Positions 48,226 through 55,533 of a stretch of 64,000 nucleotides of DNA are shown in pieces (position 1 is the stretch's first letter; every line of letters starts with the position of its first letter). Source of the DNA: Cryptosporangium arvum DSM 44712 (lineage in GTDB: Bacteria; Actinomycetota; Actinomycetes; Mycobacteriales; Cryptosporangiaceae). The position numbers and the translations under genes are program-made. The notes under the pieces are model-generated. The model saw nothing but the letters and a program-made list of their open reading frames with translations. It ran no database searches and was not told the DNA's origin. Where the stretch lies: NCBI RefSeq assembly GCF_000585375.1, contig NZ_KK073874.1:7599913-7663912 (forward strand), in the 5' to 3' direction.

Positions 48226-49136
48226 GTGTCGGGCGGCACCCCGACCGTGCGGTTGAAGTGCCGGCGCAGCGTCGTCGCGGTGCCCATGCCGGTGGCCGCC
48301 GCGATCGCGTCGACGCTGTCGTCGGTCTTCTCCAGCAGTTCCTGGGCCCGGCGGATGCGCTGGGTCAGCAACCACTGCAGCGGGGTGGTGCCGGTGGCGG
48401 CGTGGAAGTGGCGCCCCAGGTTCCGCGAGCTCATCCGCGCGCGCCGAGCCAGGCTCTCCACGGTCAGCGGCTGGTCGAGCCGTTCGAGCACCCAGGGGAA
48501 CAGCGCGACGAGCGGATGGTCGTCCTGGGCCGGCACCGGCGCGGTGACGAACTGCGACTGGCCGCCGGCCCGGTGCGGCGGCACGACCAGGCGGCGGGCG
48601 ACGACGTTCGCGATCGCCGACCCGTAGTCCAGCCGGACCAGGTGCAGGCAGAGATCCAGCGCCGCGGCCTTGCCCGCCGAGGTGAGCACGCTCCCGTTGT
48701 CCACGTAGAGCACGTCCGCGTCGACCTCCACCCGCGGATGGCGCCGGGCCAGCTCCGCGGTGTGGGCCCAGTGCGTGGTCGCCCGCCGGCCGTCCAGCAG
48801 TCCGGCGGCGGCGAGCACGAATACGCCCGTGCAGAGCGACGCCACCCGCGCTCCGGCGTCGTGGGCGGCGCGCACGGCGTCGACGAGGGCCGCCGGTGGG
48901 TCCTGATCGACGTCGGCCCACCCGGGGACGATCACCGTGTCGGCGTCGCGGAGCCGGTCGAGGCCGGCGTCGGGCTCGAGCCGGAAGCGCCCGACCCGGA
49001 CCGCGGCCGGGCCGCAGACCGTGAGGTCGTACCAGGGCACGGTCACCATGTCGGGGGCGGCGGCGAACACCTCGTGGGCCAGTGCGAGCTCGAAGTGGAG
49101 CATTCCGTCGGTGGCAGCCAGCGCGACCGATTTCAT
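48129..49136 (-). CDS. GlxA-like AraC-family regulator with DJ-1/PfpI domain
   Basis: A 335-residue protein. Residues ~5-170 are a GATase1/DJ-1-like sensor (LCTGVFVLAAAGLLDGRRAT has the cysteine elbow; GSVLTSAGKAAALDLCLHLV). Residues ~215-310 are two AraC HTH motifs (LTVESLARRARMSSRNLGRH and SVDAIAAATGMGTATTLRRH, FNRTVGVPPDTYRRTFR). The last ~25 residues are Ser/Arg/Gln-rich and are encoded by the dienelactone remnant in antisense, so the natural stop may have been lost. The ATG lacks a clear ribosome site. Target genes unknown. Confidence 0.88.
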   Translation of the reverse strand: MKSVALAATDGMLHFELALAHEVFAAAPDMVTVPWYDLTVCGPAAVRVGRFRLEPDAGLDRLRDADTVIVPGWADVDQDPPAALVDAVRAAHDAGARVASLCTGVFVLAAAGLLDGRRATTHWAHTAELARRHPRVEVDADVLYVDNGSVLTSAGKAAALDLCLHLVRLDYGSAIANVVARRLVVPPHRAGGQSQFVTAPVPAQDDHPLVALFPWVLERLDQPLTVESLARRARMSSRNLGRHFHAATGTTPLQWLLTQRIRRAQELLEKTDDSVDAIAAATGMGTATTLRRHFNRTVGVPPDTYRRTFRASSPSSRVQVSAAGPGRQVSRSSQK

Positions 49137-49207
49137 GTCCGGAAGTGTATGGCGATTGGCGTTCCGGACACTCACCGGACGGGCGCGTGGAGCCCGAGGA
49201 TCTCGTC

Positions 49208-50224
49208 ATGAGTTCAGTCGTGGTTTTCGGCGCCTACGGGCACACCGGGCAGTTCGTCGTCGCAGAGCTGCAGGGACGCGGGTTCACGCCGGTGGTCTCC
49301 GGCCGCGACGAGGGGCGGCTGCGCGCGCTGGGGTTCGACGCCCGGCCCGCGACGGTCGACGATCCGGCCGCGCTCGACCGCGCCCTGGCCGGTGCGGCCG
49401 CGGTGATCAATTGCGCGGGGCCGTTCGCGGTCACCGCCCGGCCGGTCGCCGCGGCCGCCGTGCGCGCCGGGATCCCCTACGTCGACGTGGCCGCCGAGAT
49501 CGAGGCCAACGCCGACACGTTCGCCGCGTTCGACGGCCGTACCGACACGACGATCGTCCCGGCGATGGCGTTCTTCGGCGGCCTCGGCGACCTGCTGGCC
49601 ACCGCCGCGATGGGCGACTGGACCGCGGCCGACGAGGCGCACGTGGCGTACGGGCTGAGCGGCTGGCACCCGACGAACGGCACCCGCGTGGCCGGCGCGG
49701 TCTCCCGCGAGCGGCGCGACGGCCGCCGGGTCCGCTACTCGGGCGGGTGCCTGGAGTACCACGACGACGCCCCGCGGACGCTGACCTGGCCGTTCCCGAC
49801 GCCGCGTGAGGTCGTCGCCGAGTTCTCGATGGCCGACGTCGTCACGATCCCGAGCCACCTGGCGATCCCCTCGGTGTGCTCGTACCTGACGGTCGACGCG
49901 GTCCGGGACCTCGCCGCTCCCGATACCCCGGCGCCGAGCGGGCGGACGGCGCAGACGTTCGTCGTCGACGTCGTCGTCCGCCGCGGCGACGCCGAGCGGC
50001 GCGCCACCGCGACCGGCCGGGACATCTACGCGACGAGCGCGCCGCTGGCGGTGGAGGCGGTGGAGCGCATCCTCTCCGGGCGCACCAGGGCGGTCGGCGT
50101 CGCGTCGGCCGGAGCGATCTTCGACCCCGTCGATTTCCTCCGGGCTTTGACTGGTGTGACGGTTGAGATCGACGGGTATGACCCCTCCCGTACATACGTG
50201 CGAAAGGAGTTAACCCGTGGCTGA
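49208..50224 (+). CDS. Saccharopine-dehydrogenase-like NAD(P)-binding protein
   Basis: A 338-residue protein of the trans-acting enoyl reductase/saccharopine dehydrogenase-like family. The Rossmann motif is SVVVFGAYGHTGQFVVAELQ, and AAVINCAGPFAVTARPVAAA and IPYVDVAAEIEAN follow. No membrane helix. These proteins are linked to lipid or polyketide reduction in actinobacteria. The ATG has GAGGA upstream. It overlaps the DUF3072 gene by 8 bases. Substrate unknown. Confidence 0.85.
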   Translation: MSSVVVFGAYGHTGQFVVAELQGRGFTPVVSGRDEGRLRALGFDARPATVDDPAALDRALAGAAAVINCAGPFAVTARPVAAAAVRAGIPYVDVAAEIEANADTFAAFDGRTDTTIVPAMAFFGGLGDLLATAAMGDWTAADEAHVAYGLSGWHPTNGTRVAGAVSRERRDGRRVRYSGGCLEYHDDAPRTLTWPFPTPREVVAEFSMADVVTIPSHLAIPSVCSYLTVDAVRDLAAPDTPAPSGRTAQTFVVDVVVRRGDAERRATATGRDIYATSAPLAVEAVERILSGRTRAVGVASAGAIFDPVDFLRALTGVTVEIDGYDPSRTYVRKELTRG

Positions 50225-50420
50225 CACCGATGCCCAGCAGCAACGCAGCTTGGAGAAAGACCCGTCCGACTGGGTGACCGGCGACGAGCCCGCTACCGGG
50301 GCGCAGGACTCCTACCTGCACACGCTGGCCCGCCAGGCGGGCGAGGAGGTCCCGGACGACCTCACGAAGGCCGAGGCGTCCGAGAAGATCGACGAGCTCC
50401 GGGAGGAGCTCGGCAAGTAG
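50217..50420 (+). CDS. DUF3072 small protein
   Basis: A 67-residue acidic protein (KDPSDWVTGDEPATGAQDSY, LHTLARQAGEEVPDDLTKAE, ASEKIDELREELGK), an almost full-length match to the DUF3072 pattern. It resembles SAP-type helix-turn-helix motifs, perhaps for nucleic acid binding. A strong AAAGGAG site precedes the GTG. It overlaps the preceding gene and is followed at once by a hairpin. Confidence 0.88.
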   Translation: MADTDAQQQRSLEKDPSDWVTGDEPATGAQDSYLHTLARQAGEEVPDDLTKAEASEKIDELREELGK

Positions 50421-50438
50421 GTGCGGTTATCCGCACCT
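50419..50438. terminator. Hairpin directly after the DUF3072 gene
   Basis: AGGTGCGG / CCGCACCT is a perfect 8-bp stem with a TTAT loop, beginning in the TAG stop codon. It lacks a T-run, so termination would be weak or factor-dependent. Confidence 0.5.
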
Positions 50439-50460
50439 GCGCCGACCGGCTCACCCGGCT

Positions 50461-50494
50461 GTGCTCCGGCGTCGCGCTCGCGACGCTGGAGCAC
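50461..50494 (+). promoter_or_regulatory. 15-bp hairpin abutting the ABC ATPase start codon
   Basis: GTGCTCCGGCGTCGC and GCGACGCTGGAGCAC pair over 15 positions (one G-U wobble), with a 4-base loop GCTC. The ATG follows immediately at 50495. The only purine-rich stretch for a ribosome site (GGAG) is inside the right arm, three bases from the ATG. So translation would be blocked when it folds. Confidence 0.6.
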
Positions 50495-51223
50495 ATGAAC
50501 ACAGTCGAACTCGAGCACGTCACCCGGCGGTACGGGGACGTCACCGCGCTCGCCGACGTCTCCCTGGGCATTCCGGCCGGCTCGTTCGTGGCCGTCATGG
50601 GGGCCACCGGTTCGGGGAAGAGCACGCTGCTGCAGTGCGCCGCCGGGCTCGACCGGCCCACGTCCGGCCGGGTCCGGCTGGCCGAGCGTGACGTGACGCG
50701 GATGAGCGAGCGACGGCTGACCCGGCTGCGCCGGGACCGGGTCGGCTTCGTCTTCCAGTCCTACAACCTGCTCAGTGAGCTCACCGTCCGCCAGAACGTC
50801 CTGCTGCCGGTGCGGCTCGGAGCCTCCGCCGGTCGGTCGGCCGACGACGCCCTGCGCGCGGTCGGGCTCGACGGGCTGGGTGCGCGGAAGGTCGGCGCGC
50901 TCTCCGGCGGGCAGCGGCAGCGGGTCGCGCTGGCGCGGGCGTTGATCACGGCACCGGCGGTGATCTTCGCCGACGAGCCCACCGGGGCGCTGGACCCGAC
51001 GACCGGCGGGCAGGTGCTCCGGCTGCTGCGCGAGGCGTGCGACCAGGACGGCGTCACGGTCGTGACGGTGACGCACGACCCGGTGGCGGCCGCGTGGAGC
51101 GACCGGCTGGTCCTGCTCCGCGCGGGATCGGTGGTCTCCGACTCCGCCACCCCCGACGCGGCCTCGATCGCCTCCCGCCTGGCCGCGGTCTCCACCGCGG
51201 TGGCCTCGGTCGGTGCGGCGTGA
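50495..51223 (+). CDS. ABC transporter ATP-binding protein (MacB/BceA-like)
   Basis: A 242-residue ATPase. Walker A is VAVMGATGSGKSTLLQCAAG, signature VGALSGGQRQRVALARALIT, Walker B AVIFADEPTGALDPTTGGQV, and the H-loop VVTVTHDPVAAAWSD. This subfamily works with FtsX-type permeases for peptide or lipoprotein handling. It overlaps the permease start by 4 bases. The start codon is directly after the hairpin. Confidence 0.92.
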   Translation: MNTVELEHVTRRYGDVTALADVSLGIPAGSFVAVMGATGSGKSTLLQCAAGLDRPTSGRVRLAERDVTRMSERRLTRLRRDRVGFVFQSYNLLSELTVRQNVLLPVRLGASAGRSADDALRAVGLDGLGARKVGALSGGQRQRVALARALITAPAVIFADEPTGALDPTTGGQVLRLLREACDQDGVTVVTVTHDPVAAAWSDRLVLLRAGSVVSDSATPDAASIASRLAAVSTAVASVGAA

Positions 51224-52509
51224 GGGCCGGGTTGGTACGGCAGGCGTTGCGGGCGCACCCGTGGTCGTTCGCGGGGCCGGCGATCACCCAGTGCCTGGCC
51301 GCCGCACTGGTGACCGGCGCGCTCGGAGCCGCCACCTCGCTGCCGTCCGGGAGCGACCTCGCCGAGTTCGCCGGGATCCTGGTCGGGATCGCGGTCTACC
51401 TCTCCGCGATCCTCGTCGGCACCACGATGAGCTCGACGATCGCCCGGCAGGCGCGCGACATCGCCCTGGTCCGGGCGGTGGGCGCGGCACCGGGGACGGT
51501 CCGGCGCTCCGTCGCCGGCCAAGCCGCGGTCGTCGCGGTACCGGCGACGCTCGTCGGCGTCCCCGTCGGCCTGCTCGGCGGCCACGCCTGGGTGGACAGC
51601 CTGGTCACGCACGGCGCCGCCCCCGCCGGCACCGCCTTCGAACCCTACGGCGCCGCACCCGGGATCGCGCTGGGGATCGTGCTCACGACCTCGGTGCTCG
51701 GCGCGCTGATCGCCGCGATCCGCCCGTCCCGGGTGCGCCCCGCGGTCGCGCTCGTCGACGCCGCGACGGCCCGCCGCCAGTTCGGCCCGGTCCGCGCCGC
51801 GCTGGGGGTCCTGTTCGCCGCCGGTGGCGTCGCCGGGTCCGTGCTGGTCGCGGCGGGCGCTTCGGACGACGCCGAGGACGCGGTGTTCTTCGTCCTGCTG
51901 GCGATGTGCGTCGGCGCCGGTCTGCTCGCACCGGCGCTCCTGCGCGTCGCCGCACCGCTGGCCCGGCTGGCCGGGCGCGCCGGCGTCCTCGCCGCCGACA
52001 ACGTCGCCGCTCGCGCGCGGTCCTACTCGGGCGCGTTCGTGCCGCTCGTGCTGGCCGCGGCCTTCGCGACGATCAAGGTCACCGTTCACACGACCGCCGA
52101 GCACGTCACCGGGCGGCCCGAACCCGCCGCCGACCTCTGGCTGGACTACTCCGGTACCGCCGTCTACACCGTGTTCGCCGCCGTCGCGGCCCTCACCACG
52201 CTGATCACCGTCGTCCTGGGACGTCGTCGGGAACTCGCGCTGCTGCGCCTGGCCGGCGCCACCCGATCCGGCGCGCTGCGCGTCGTCGTCTGCGAGGCTC
52301 TGATCGTGACGGTCACCGGTCTGCTCGTCGCGGCGGGAGCCGCGGCCGCGACGCTGCTGCCGGCGCTCCCGACCCCGCCGTACCTGCCGATCGGTGTCGC
52401 GGTGGCCGGTGTCCTCGGGGTCGCCGTGGTGGTGGGGCTCGGGATGGTCGCACCGGCGGTCGGCGTCATGCGCCGCCCGGCGATCGCGTCCCTCGGCGAC
52501 GGCCCGTGA
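51220..52509 (+). CDS. FtsX-like ABC permease
   Basis: A 429-residue membrane protein with two FtsX-type domains: first VGTTMSSTIARQARDIALVR, AVGAAPGTVRRSVAGQAAVV; second LTTLITVVLGRRRELALLRL, AGATRSGALRVVVCEALIVT. About eight helices are present. There is no large extracellular domain of the BceB kind, so it may export or flip small molecules. It overlaps its neighbours by 4 bases on both sides, ATPase before and kinase after, in one operon. Confidence 0.9.
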   Translation: MRAGLVRQALRAHPWSFAGPAITQCLAAALVTGALGAATSLPSGSDLAEFAGILVGIAVYLSAILVGTTMSSTIARQARDIALVRAVGAAPGTVRRSVAGQAAVVAVPATLVGVPVGLLGGHAWVDSLVTHGAAPAGTAFEPYGAAPGIALGIVLTTSVLGALIAAIRPSRVRPAVALVDAATARRQFGPVRAALGVLFAAGGVAGSVLVAAGASDDAEDAVFFVLLAMCVGAGLLAPALLRVAAPLARLAGRAGVLAADNVAARARSYSGAFVPLVLAAAFATIKVTVHTTAEHVTGRPEPAADLWLDYSGTAVYTVFAAVAALTTLITVVLGRRRELALLRLAGATRSGALRVVVCEALIVTVTGLLVAAGAAAATLLPALPTPPYLPIGVAVAGVLGVAVVVGLGMVAPAVGVMRRPAIASLGDGP

Positions 52510-53723
52510 TCCGGGCGGTGGTCCTGGCGGTCCTCCGGGCTCCGGTGGAGGCGAGGACGTGGCGGGACGTCGGCTACGTCCTCGTCGGCCTCGCCTTCGC
52601 GCTCCCGGTGTTCCCGATCGCGGTCGCGGGCGCGCTCGGCGTCGTCTACTCCGTCGTCACGGTCGGTCTCCCGGTGCTCGTCACGGCTCTGTGGCTGCTC
52701 CGGCGCGCCCCGAACTGGTTCCGGATCCCGGCCCGCCGGTTCTTCTCCGAGGACTGGCCGGACCCACCGGAGAGGCCGCGCCGGCCCGGCCCCGCCGGGT
52801 TCGTGCTCGCCACCCTCGGCGACGGCACCGCCTGGCGCGCCCTCGTCTACGGCCTCGCGAAGTTCCCGCTCATGCTGGTCACGACGTACGTCGGCGGGTG
52901 CGCGGCGGTGGTCGGCGTCGCCGCGATCACCTTCCCGGCCTGGTGGTTCGCCGTCCCGCTGGACTACTCGTGGCCGACGAGCTGGCTGTTGGCGCTCCAG
53001 GGCGCCGGCCTCGCGCTGGTGTTCCCGTGGGTGATCCGGGCCGTGGTGAGCCTCGACCGCCTGTTGATGCGGACGCTGCTGGCCCCCAGCGCCGACCGGG
53101 TGCGCATCGCCGAGCTGGAGGCGAGCCAGGCGGCGCTGCGGGCCGACTCGGCCGCGGTGCTGCGCCGGGTCGAACGCAACCTGCACGACGGCACCCAGGC
53201 GCGGCTGGTCACGCTCGGCGTCACGCTGTCACGGATCGAGGCCAGAGCCGGCGACGACCTCCGGCCCCTGGTGGACGACGCCCAGCAGGCGGTCGTCGAC
53301 GCGCTCGCGGAACTGCGTGACATCGTCCGGGGACTGCACCCACCCGCGCTCGACGGCGGCCTGTCGCTGGCGATCGAGACGCTGGCCGGACGGGGCGCGG
53401 TGCCCGTCGACGTCCACGTCGACCTGGCCCTGCGACCGCCCGACGTCATCGCGTCCGCGGTCTACTTCACGGTCGGTGAGCTGCTGACGAACGTGTCGCG
53501 GCACGCCGGAGCCACCCGCGCACGGGTCGACCTCCGCGCGGTGGACGGCCGGATCCGCCTCGAGGTCACCGACGACGGGCGCGGCGGCGCCCGCCCCGAC
53601 ACCGCGGGCAGCGGCCTGGCCGGCCTCCGCCGACGCGCGCTCGCGCTCGACGGTTCGCTCTCGATCGACAGCCCCGACGGCGGCCCGACCACCGTCACCC
53701 TGACGCTCCCCCCGGAGGCGTGA
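52506..53723 (+). CDS. Sensor histidine kinase (HisKA_3, NarL-type)
   Basis: A 405-residue kinase. Residues ~15-190 are a membrane sensor domain with about four helices (YVLVGLAFALPVFPIAVAGA; LMLVTTYVGGCAAVVGVAAI). The phosphorylated His is in ERNLHDGTQARLVTLGVTLS, and the ATP domain has FTVGELLTNVSRHAGATRAR, EVTDDGRGGARPDTAGSGLA, LRRRALALDGSLSIDSPDG. It phosphorylates the response regulator encoded after it. The loops are short, so it may sense the transporter or the membrane itself. GTG overlap of 4 bases. Confidence 0.92.
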   Translation: MIRAVVLAVLRAPVEARTWRDVGYVLVGLAFALPVFPIAVAGALGVVYSVVTVGLPVLVTALWLLRRAPNWFRIPARRFFSEDWPDPPERPRRPGPAGFVLATLGDGTAWRALVYGLAKFPLMLVTTYVGGCAAVVGVAAITFPAWWFAVPLDYSWPTSWLLALQGAGLALVFPWVIRAVVSLDRLLMRTLLAPSADRVRIAELEASQAALRADSAAVLRRVERNLHDGTQARLVTLGVTLSRIEARAGDDLRPLVDDAQQAVVDALAELRDIVRGLHPPALDGGLSLAIETLAGRGAVPVDVHVDLALRPPDVIASAVYFTVGELLTNVSRHAGATRARVDLRAVDGRIRLEVTDDGRGGARPDTAGSGLAGLRRRALALDGSLSIDSPDGGPTTVTLTLPPEA

Positions 53724-54373
53724 ACATGCGCGTGGTCATCGCCGAGGACAACCCTCTGCTCCGCGACGGCATCCGGCTGCTGCTCAGCGACCACGACGTC
53801 GCGGTACCGGCCGCGGTCGACAACGCCGACGACCTGCTCGCCACGGTCGCGACCCACCAGCCGGACGCGGCCGTCGTCGACGTCCGGATGCCACCGACGC
53901 ACACCGACGAGGGCATCCGGGCCGCGCTCGAGATCCGCGCGAGCGGAACGCCGGTGCTGGTGTTCTCCCAGTGGGTCGAGACCGGCTACGCGCGCCAGCT
54001 GCTCGCCGACCACCCCTCCGGTGTCGGTTACCTGCTGAAAGATCGGATCGTGCGCACCCGCGACTTCCTCGACGCCCTGCGCAGGGTCACCGAGGGCGGC
54101 ACCGTGCTCGACCCGGAGGTCGTCCGCCAGCTGATCGCGGTGCGCCCGAAGGACGCCGGCCTCGACCGGCTCTCCGGCCGGGAGGAGGAGATCCTGGGTC
54201 TGCTGGCCGAGGGACGCTCGAACGTGGCGATCGCGGATCAACTGCATCTGGCCGCCCGGAGCGTCGAGAAGCACGTGACCGCGATCTTCACCAAGCTCGA
54301 TCTGCCCCCGGCCCGGACCGACCATCGCCGGGTCCTGGCCGTCCTCCGCTACCTCAACTCCACCCGCGACTGA
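53720..54373 (+). CDS. LuxR-type response regulator
   Basis: A 217-residue regulator. The receiver domain has VVIAEDNPLLRDGIRLLLSD, phosphoacceptor Asp in AAVVDVRMPPTHTDEGIRA, and Lys in GVGYLLKDRIVRTRDFLD. The C-terminal LuxR HTH is LDRLSGREEEILGLLAEGRS, NVAIADQLHLAARSVEKHVT. It probably controls the ABC transporter operon it is in. The GTG start overlaps the kinase by 4 bases; an in-frame ATG lies two codons later. Confidence 0.93.
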   Translation: MNMRVVIAEDNPLLRDGIRLLLSDHDVAVPAAVDNADDLLATVATHQPDAAVVDVRMPPTHTDEGIRAALEIRASGTPVLVFSQWVETGYARQLLADHPSGVGYLLKDRIVRTRDFLDALRRVTEGGTVLDPEVVRQLIAVRPKDAGLDRLSGREEEILGLLAEGRSNVAIADQLHLAARSVEKHVTAIFTKLDLPPARTDHRRVLAVLRYLNSTRD

Positions 54374-54406
54374 GCACCGGCTTCCGGCGAGCCGGCCGCA
54401 GCGCGG

Positions 54407-55081
54407 TCAGCCGAAGCGGTCCTGGCCCCGGGTCGTCATCTCCACGCCGGCGGCGAGGAAGTCGAGGATCTGCGCGCTCATGCGTGCGTCCTCCTGGGCG
54501 TCGAACTCGACCGCGGCACGTACCCGCGGGTCGACCGGCGAGAGGTGCCGGACCTGGTCCTGCGTGCGCGACGCGAACCCGTACAGCGCCACCAGCCGGT
54601 CCGCGGTGAGCTCCCCCGGCGCGAGCACGTGGTAGCGCTCCAACTCGTCCTCGTCGCCCGGAAGCGCCTCACCGCGTGCGCACGAGCTGACCAGGCGGCA
54701 CTCCCCCTGCGTCGTCACGAACAGACCGGTGGACGACGTCACCCGCTCGCCGTAGGAATCCCCGTCCGGCCGCCCGGCGACGGCCTCGTTGTACCCGCCG
54801 GTGCGCAGCTCGTGGGTCTGCGGCTGCGCGGCGAGCACCGACCACCCGCGGAAGATCGGCGCCGGCCACGGCGGCGCCGGTGGCGTCCGCTGGAACAGCC
54901 GCCGCCGGGGCCGCTCGGGACGCGGTGGCGGCTCCTCGGCCAGCACACCCTCCGGCGGCAGACCCGCGGCGACGAACCGACGCGCGGCCTCGTGTCCGAA
55001 CACCACCAGACCCTGTTGGAACGCCGCGTTCCGGCGATCCTCCGCCCAACCCCGCGCGGCGGGGTCGCTGTTGATGCTCAC
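54407..55081 (-). CDS. Unknown 224-residue protein
   Basis: A soluble protein with no family that I recognise. There is a helical N terminus (RNAAFQQGLVVFGHEAARRF), a Pro/Arg-rich middle (EEPPPRPERPRRRLFQRTPP), then SSTGLFVTTQGECRLVSSCA, with a Cys pair, and DRLVALYGFASRTQDQVRHL. The GTG start is preceded by GTAAACCTGACAGC without a ribosome site. It lies after the GSI-repeat gene with an 84-base gap containing an 18-bp palindrome. Function unknown. Confidence 0.7.
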   Translation of the reverse strand: MSINSDPAARGWAEDRRNAAFQQGLVVFGHEAARRFVAAGLPPEGVLAEEPPPRPERPRRRLFQRTPPAPPWPAPIFRGWSVLAAQPQTHELRTGGYNEAVAGRPDGDSYGERVTSSTGLFVTTQGECRLVSSCARGEALPGDEDELERYHVLAPGELTADRLVALYGFASRTQDQVRHLSPVDPRVRAAVEFDAQEDARMSAQILDFLAAGVEMTTRGQDRFG

Positions 55082-55146
55082 GCTGTCAGGTTTACACGAG
55101 CAACCGTACGGACGTATCCGCTGGAGAGCCGGGATGGCCCACCGGT

Positions 55147-55164
55147 CGGTTGATGCATCAACCG
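55147..55164. promoter_or_regulatory. 18-bp perfect palindrome
   Basis: CGGTTGATGCATCAACCG is fully self-complementary. It begins one base past the stop of the GSI-repeat gene (minus strand) and 65 bases upstream of the next gene. It could be a repressor operator for that gene, or a small terminator hairpin. Confidence 0.55.
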
Positions 55165-55165
55165 G

Positions 55166-55528
55166 TCAGCCACGACGGAACCAGCGCAACCAGAGCTCGG
55201 CCACGGGCACGCCGAACACGCACCCGAACGCGTCCTTGGACCCGATCGACCCGATCGAGCGCAACGAGCCGATCGAGCCGATCGACGCGATGCTGCCGAT
55301 CGATCCGATCGACGCGATCGACCCCAGCGAGCCCGCCGACGCGATGCTGCCGGCGGACCCGATGCTCCCGATCGAGCCCGCACTACCGATCGACAGGATG
55401 CTGCCGGTCGACCCGATCGACCCGACCGAACCCCCGGACTTGATCGACAGCACCGAACCGTGGGAGTCGGCCGGGCCCTCGGGCTCACCGACCCCGTCGA
55501 CAACGTGGAATTTGTGTTTTCCGGACAC
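55166..55528 (-). CDS. Gly-Ser-Ile tripeptide-repeat protein at the end of the cyd operon
   Basis: A 120-residue protein. Residues 1-23 are a His/Lys/acidic head (SGKHKFHVVDGVGEPEGP). Residues 24-98 are 25 consecutive tripeptides with Ser in every second position; the first position is Gly in 18 of 25, else Ala, Leu, Lys or Arg; the third is Ile, Val, Ala or Leu in nearly all. The C terminus (FGVPVAELWLRWFRRG) is a short amphipathic helix with two Trp. I know no defined function. It starts 5 bases after cydC, with a GGGAG ribosome site within the cydC end, so it is translated with cydABDC. On the other strand the same DNA reads as a Pro-Ile-Asp repeat, which I reject. Confidence 0.85.
   Translation of the reverse strand: MSGKHKFHVVDGVGEPEGPADSHGSVLSIKSGGSVGSIGSTGSILSIGSAGSIGSIGSAGSIASAGSLGSIASIGSIGSIASIGSIGSLRSIGSIGSKDAFGCVFGVPVAELWLRWFRRG
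55235..55459. repeat. 9-base coding repeat of the GSI protein
   Basis: 225 bases of degenerate 9-mers such as GATCGAGCC/GATCGACGC (plus strand), each coding for one Gly-Ser-Ile/Ala unit on the minus strand. Wobble bases vary, which suggests selection on the protein rather than recent duplication. Confidence 0.75.
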
Positions 55529-55533
55529 GGTGC

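Noticed and set aside
55235-55459. Short-period repeat that could be taken for a CRISPR array or a Pro-Ile-Asp repeat protein on the plus strand
   Set aside because: The 9-base unit has no spacers, and the plus-strand frame lacks a start with a ribosome site. The minus frame has GTG, GGGAG and an operon neighbour.
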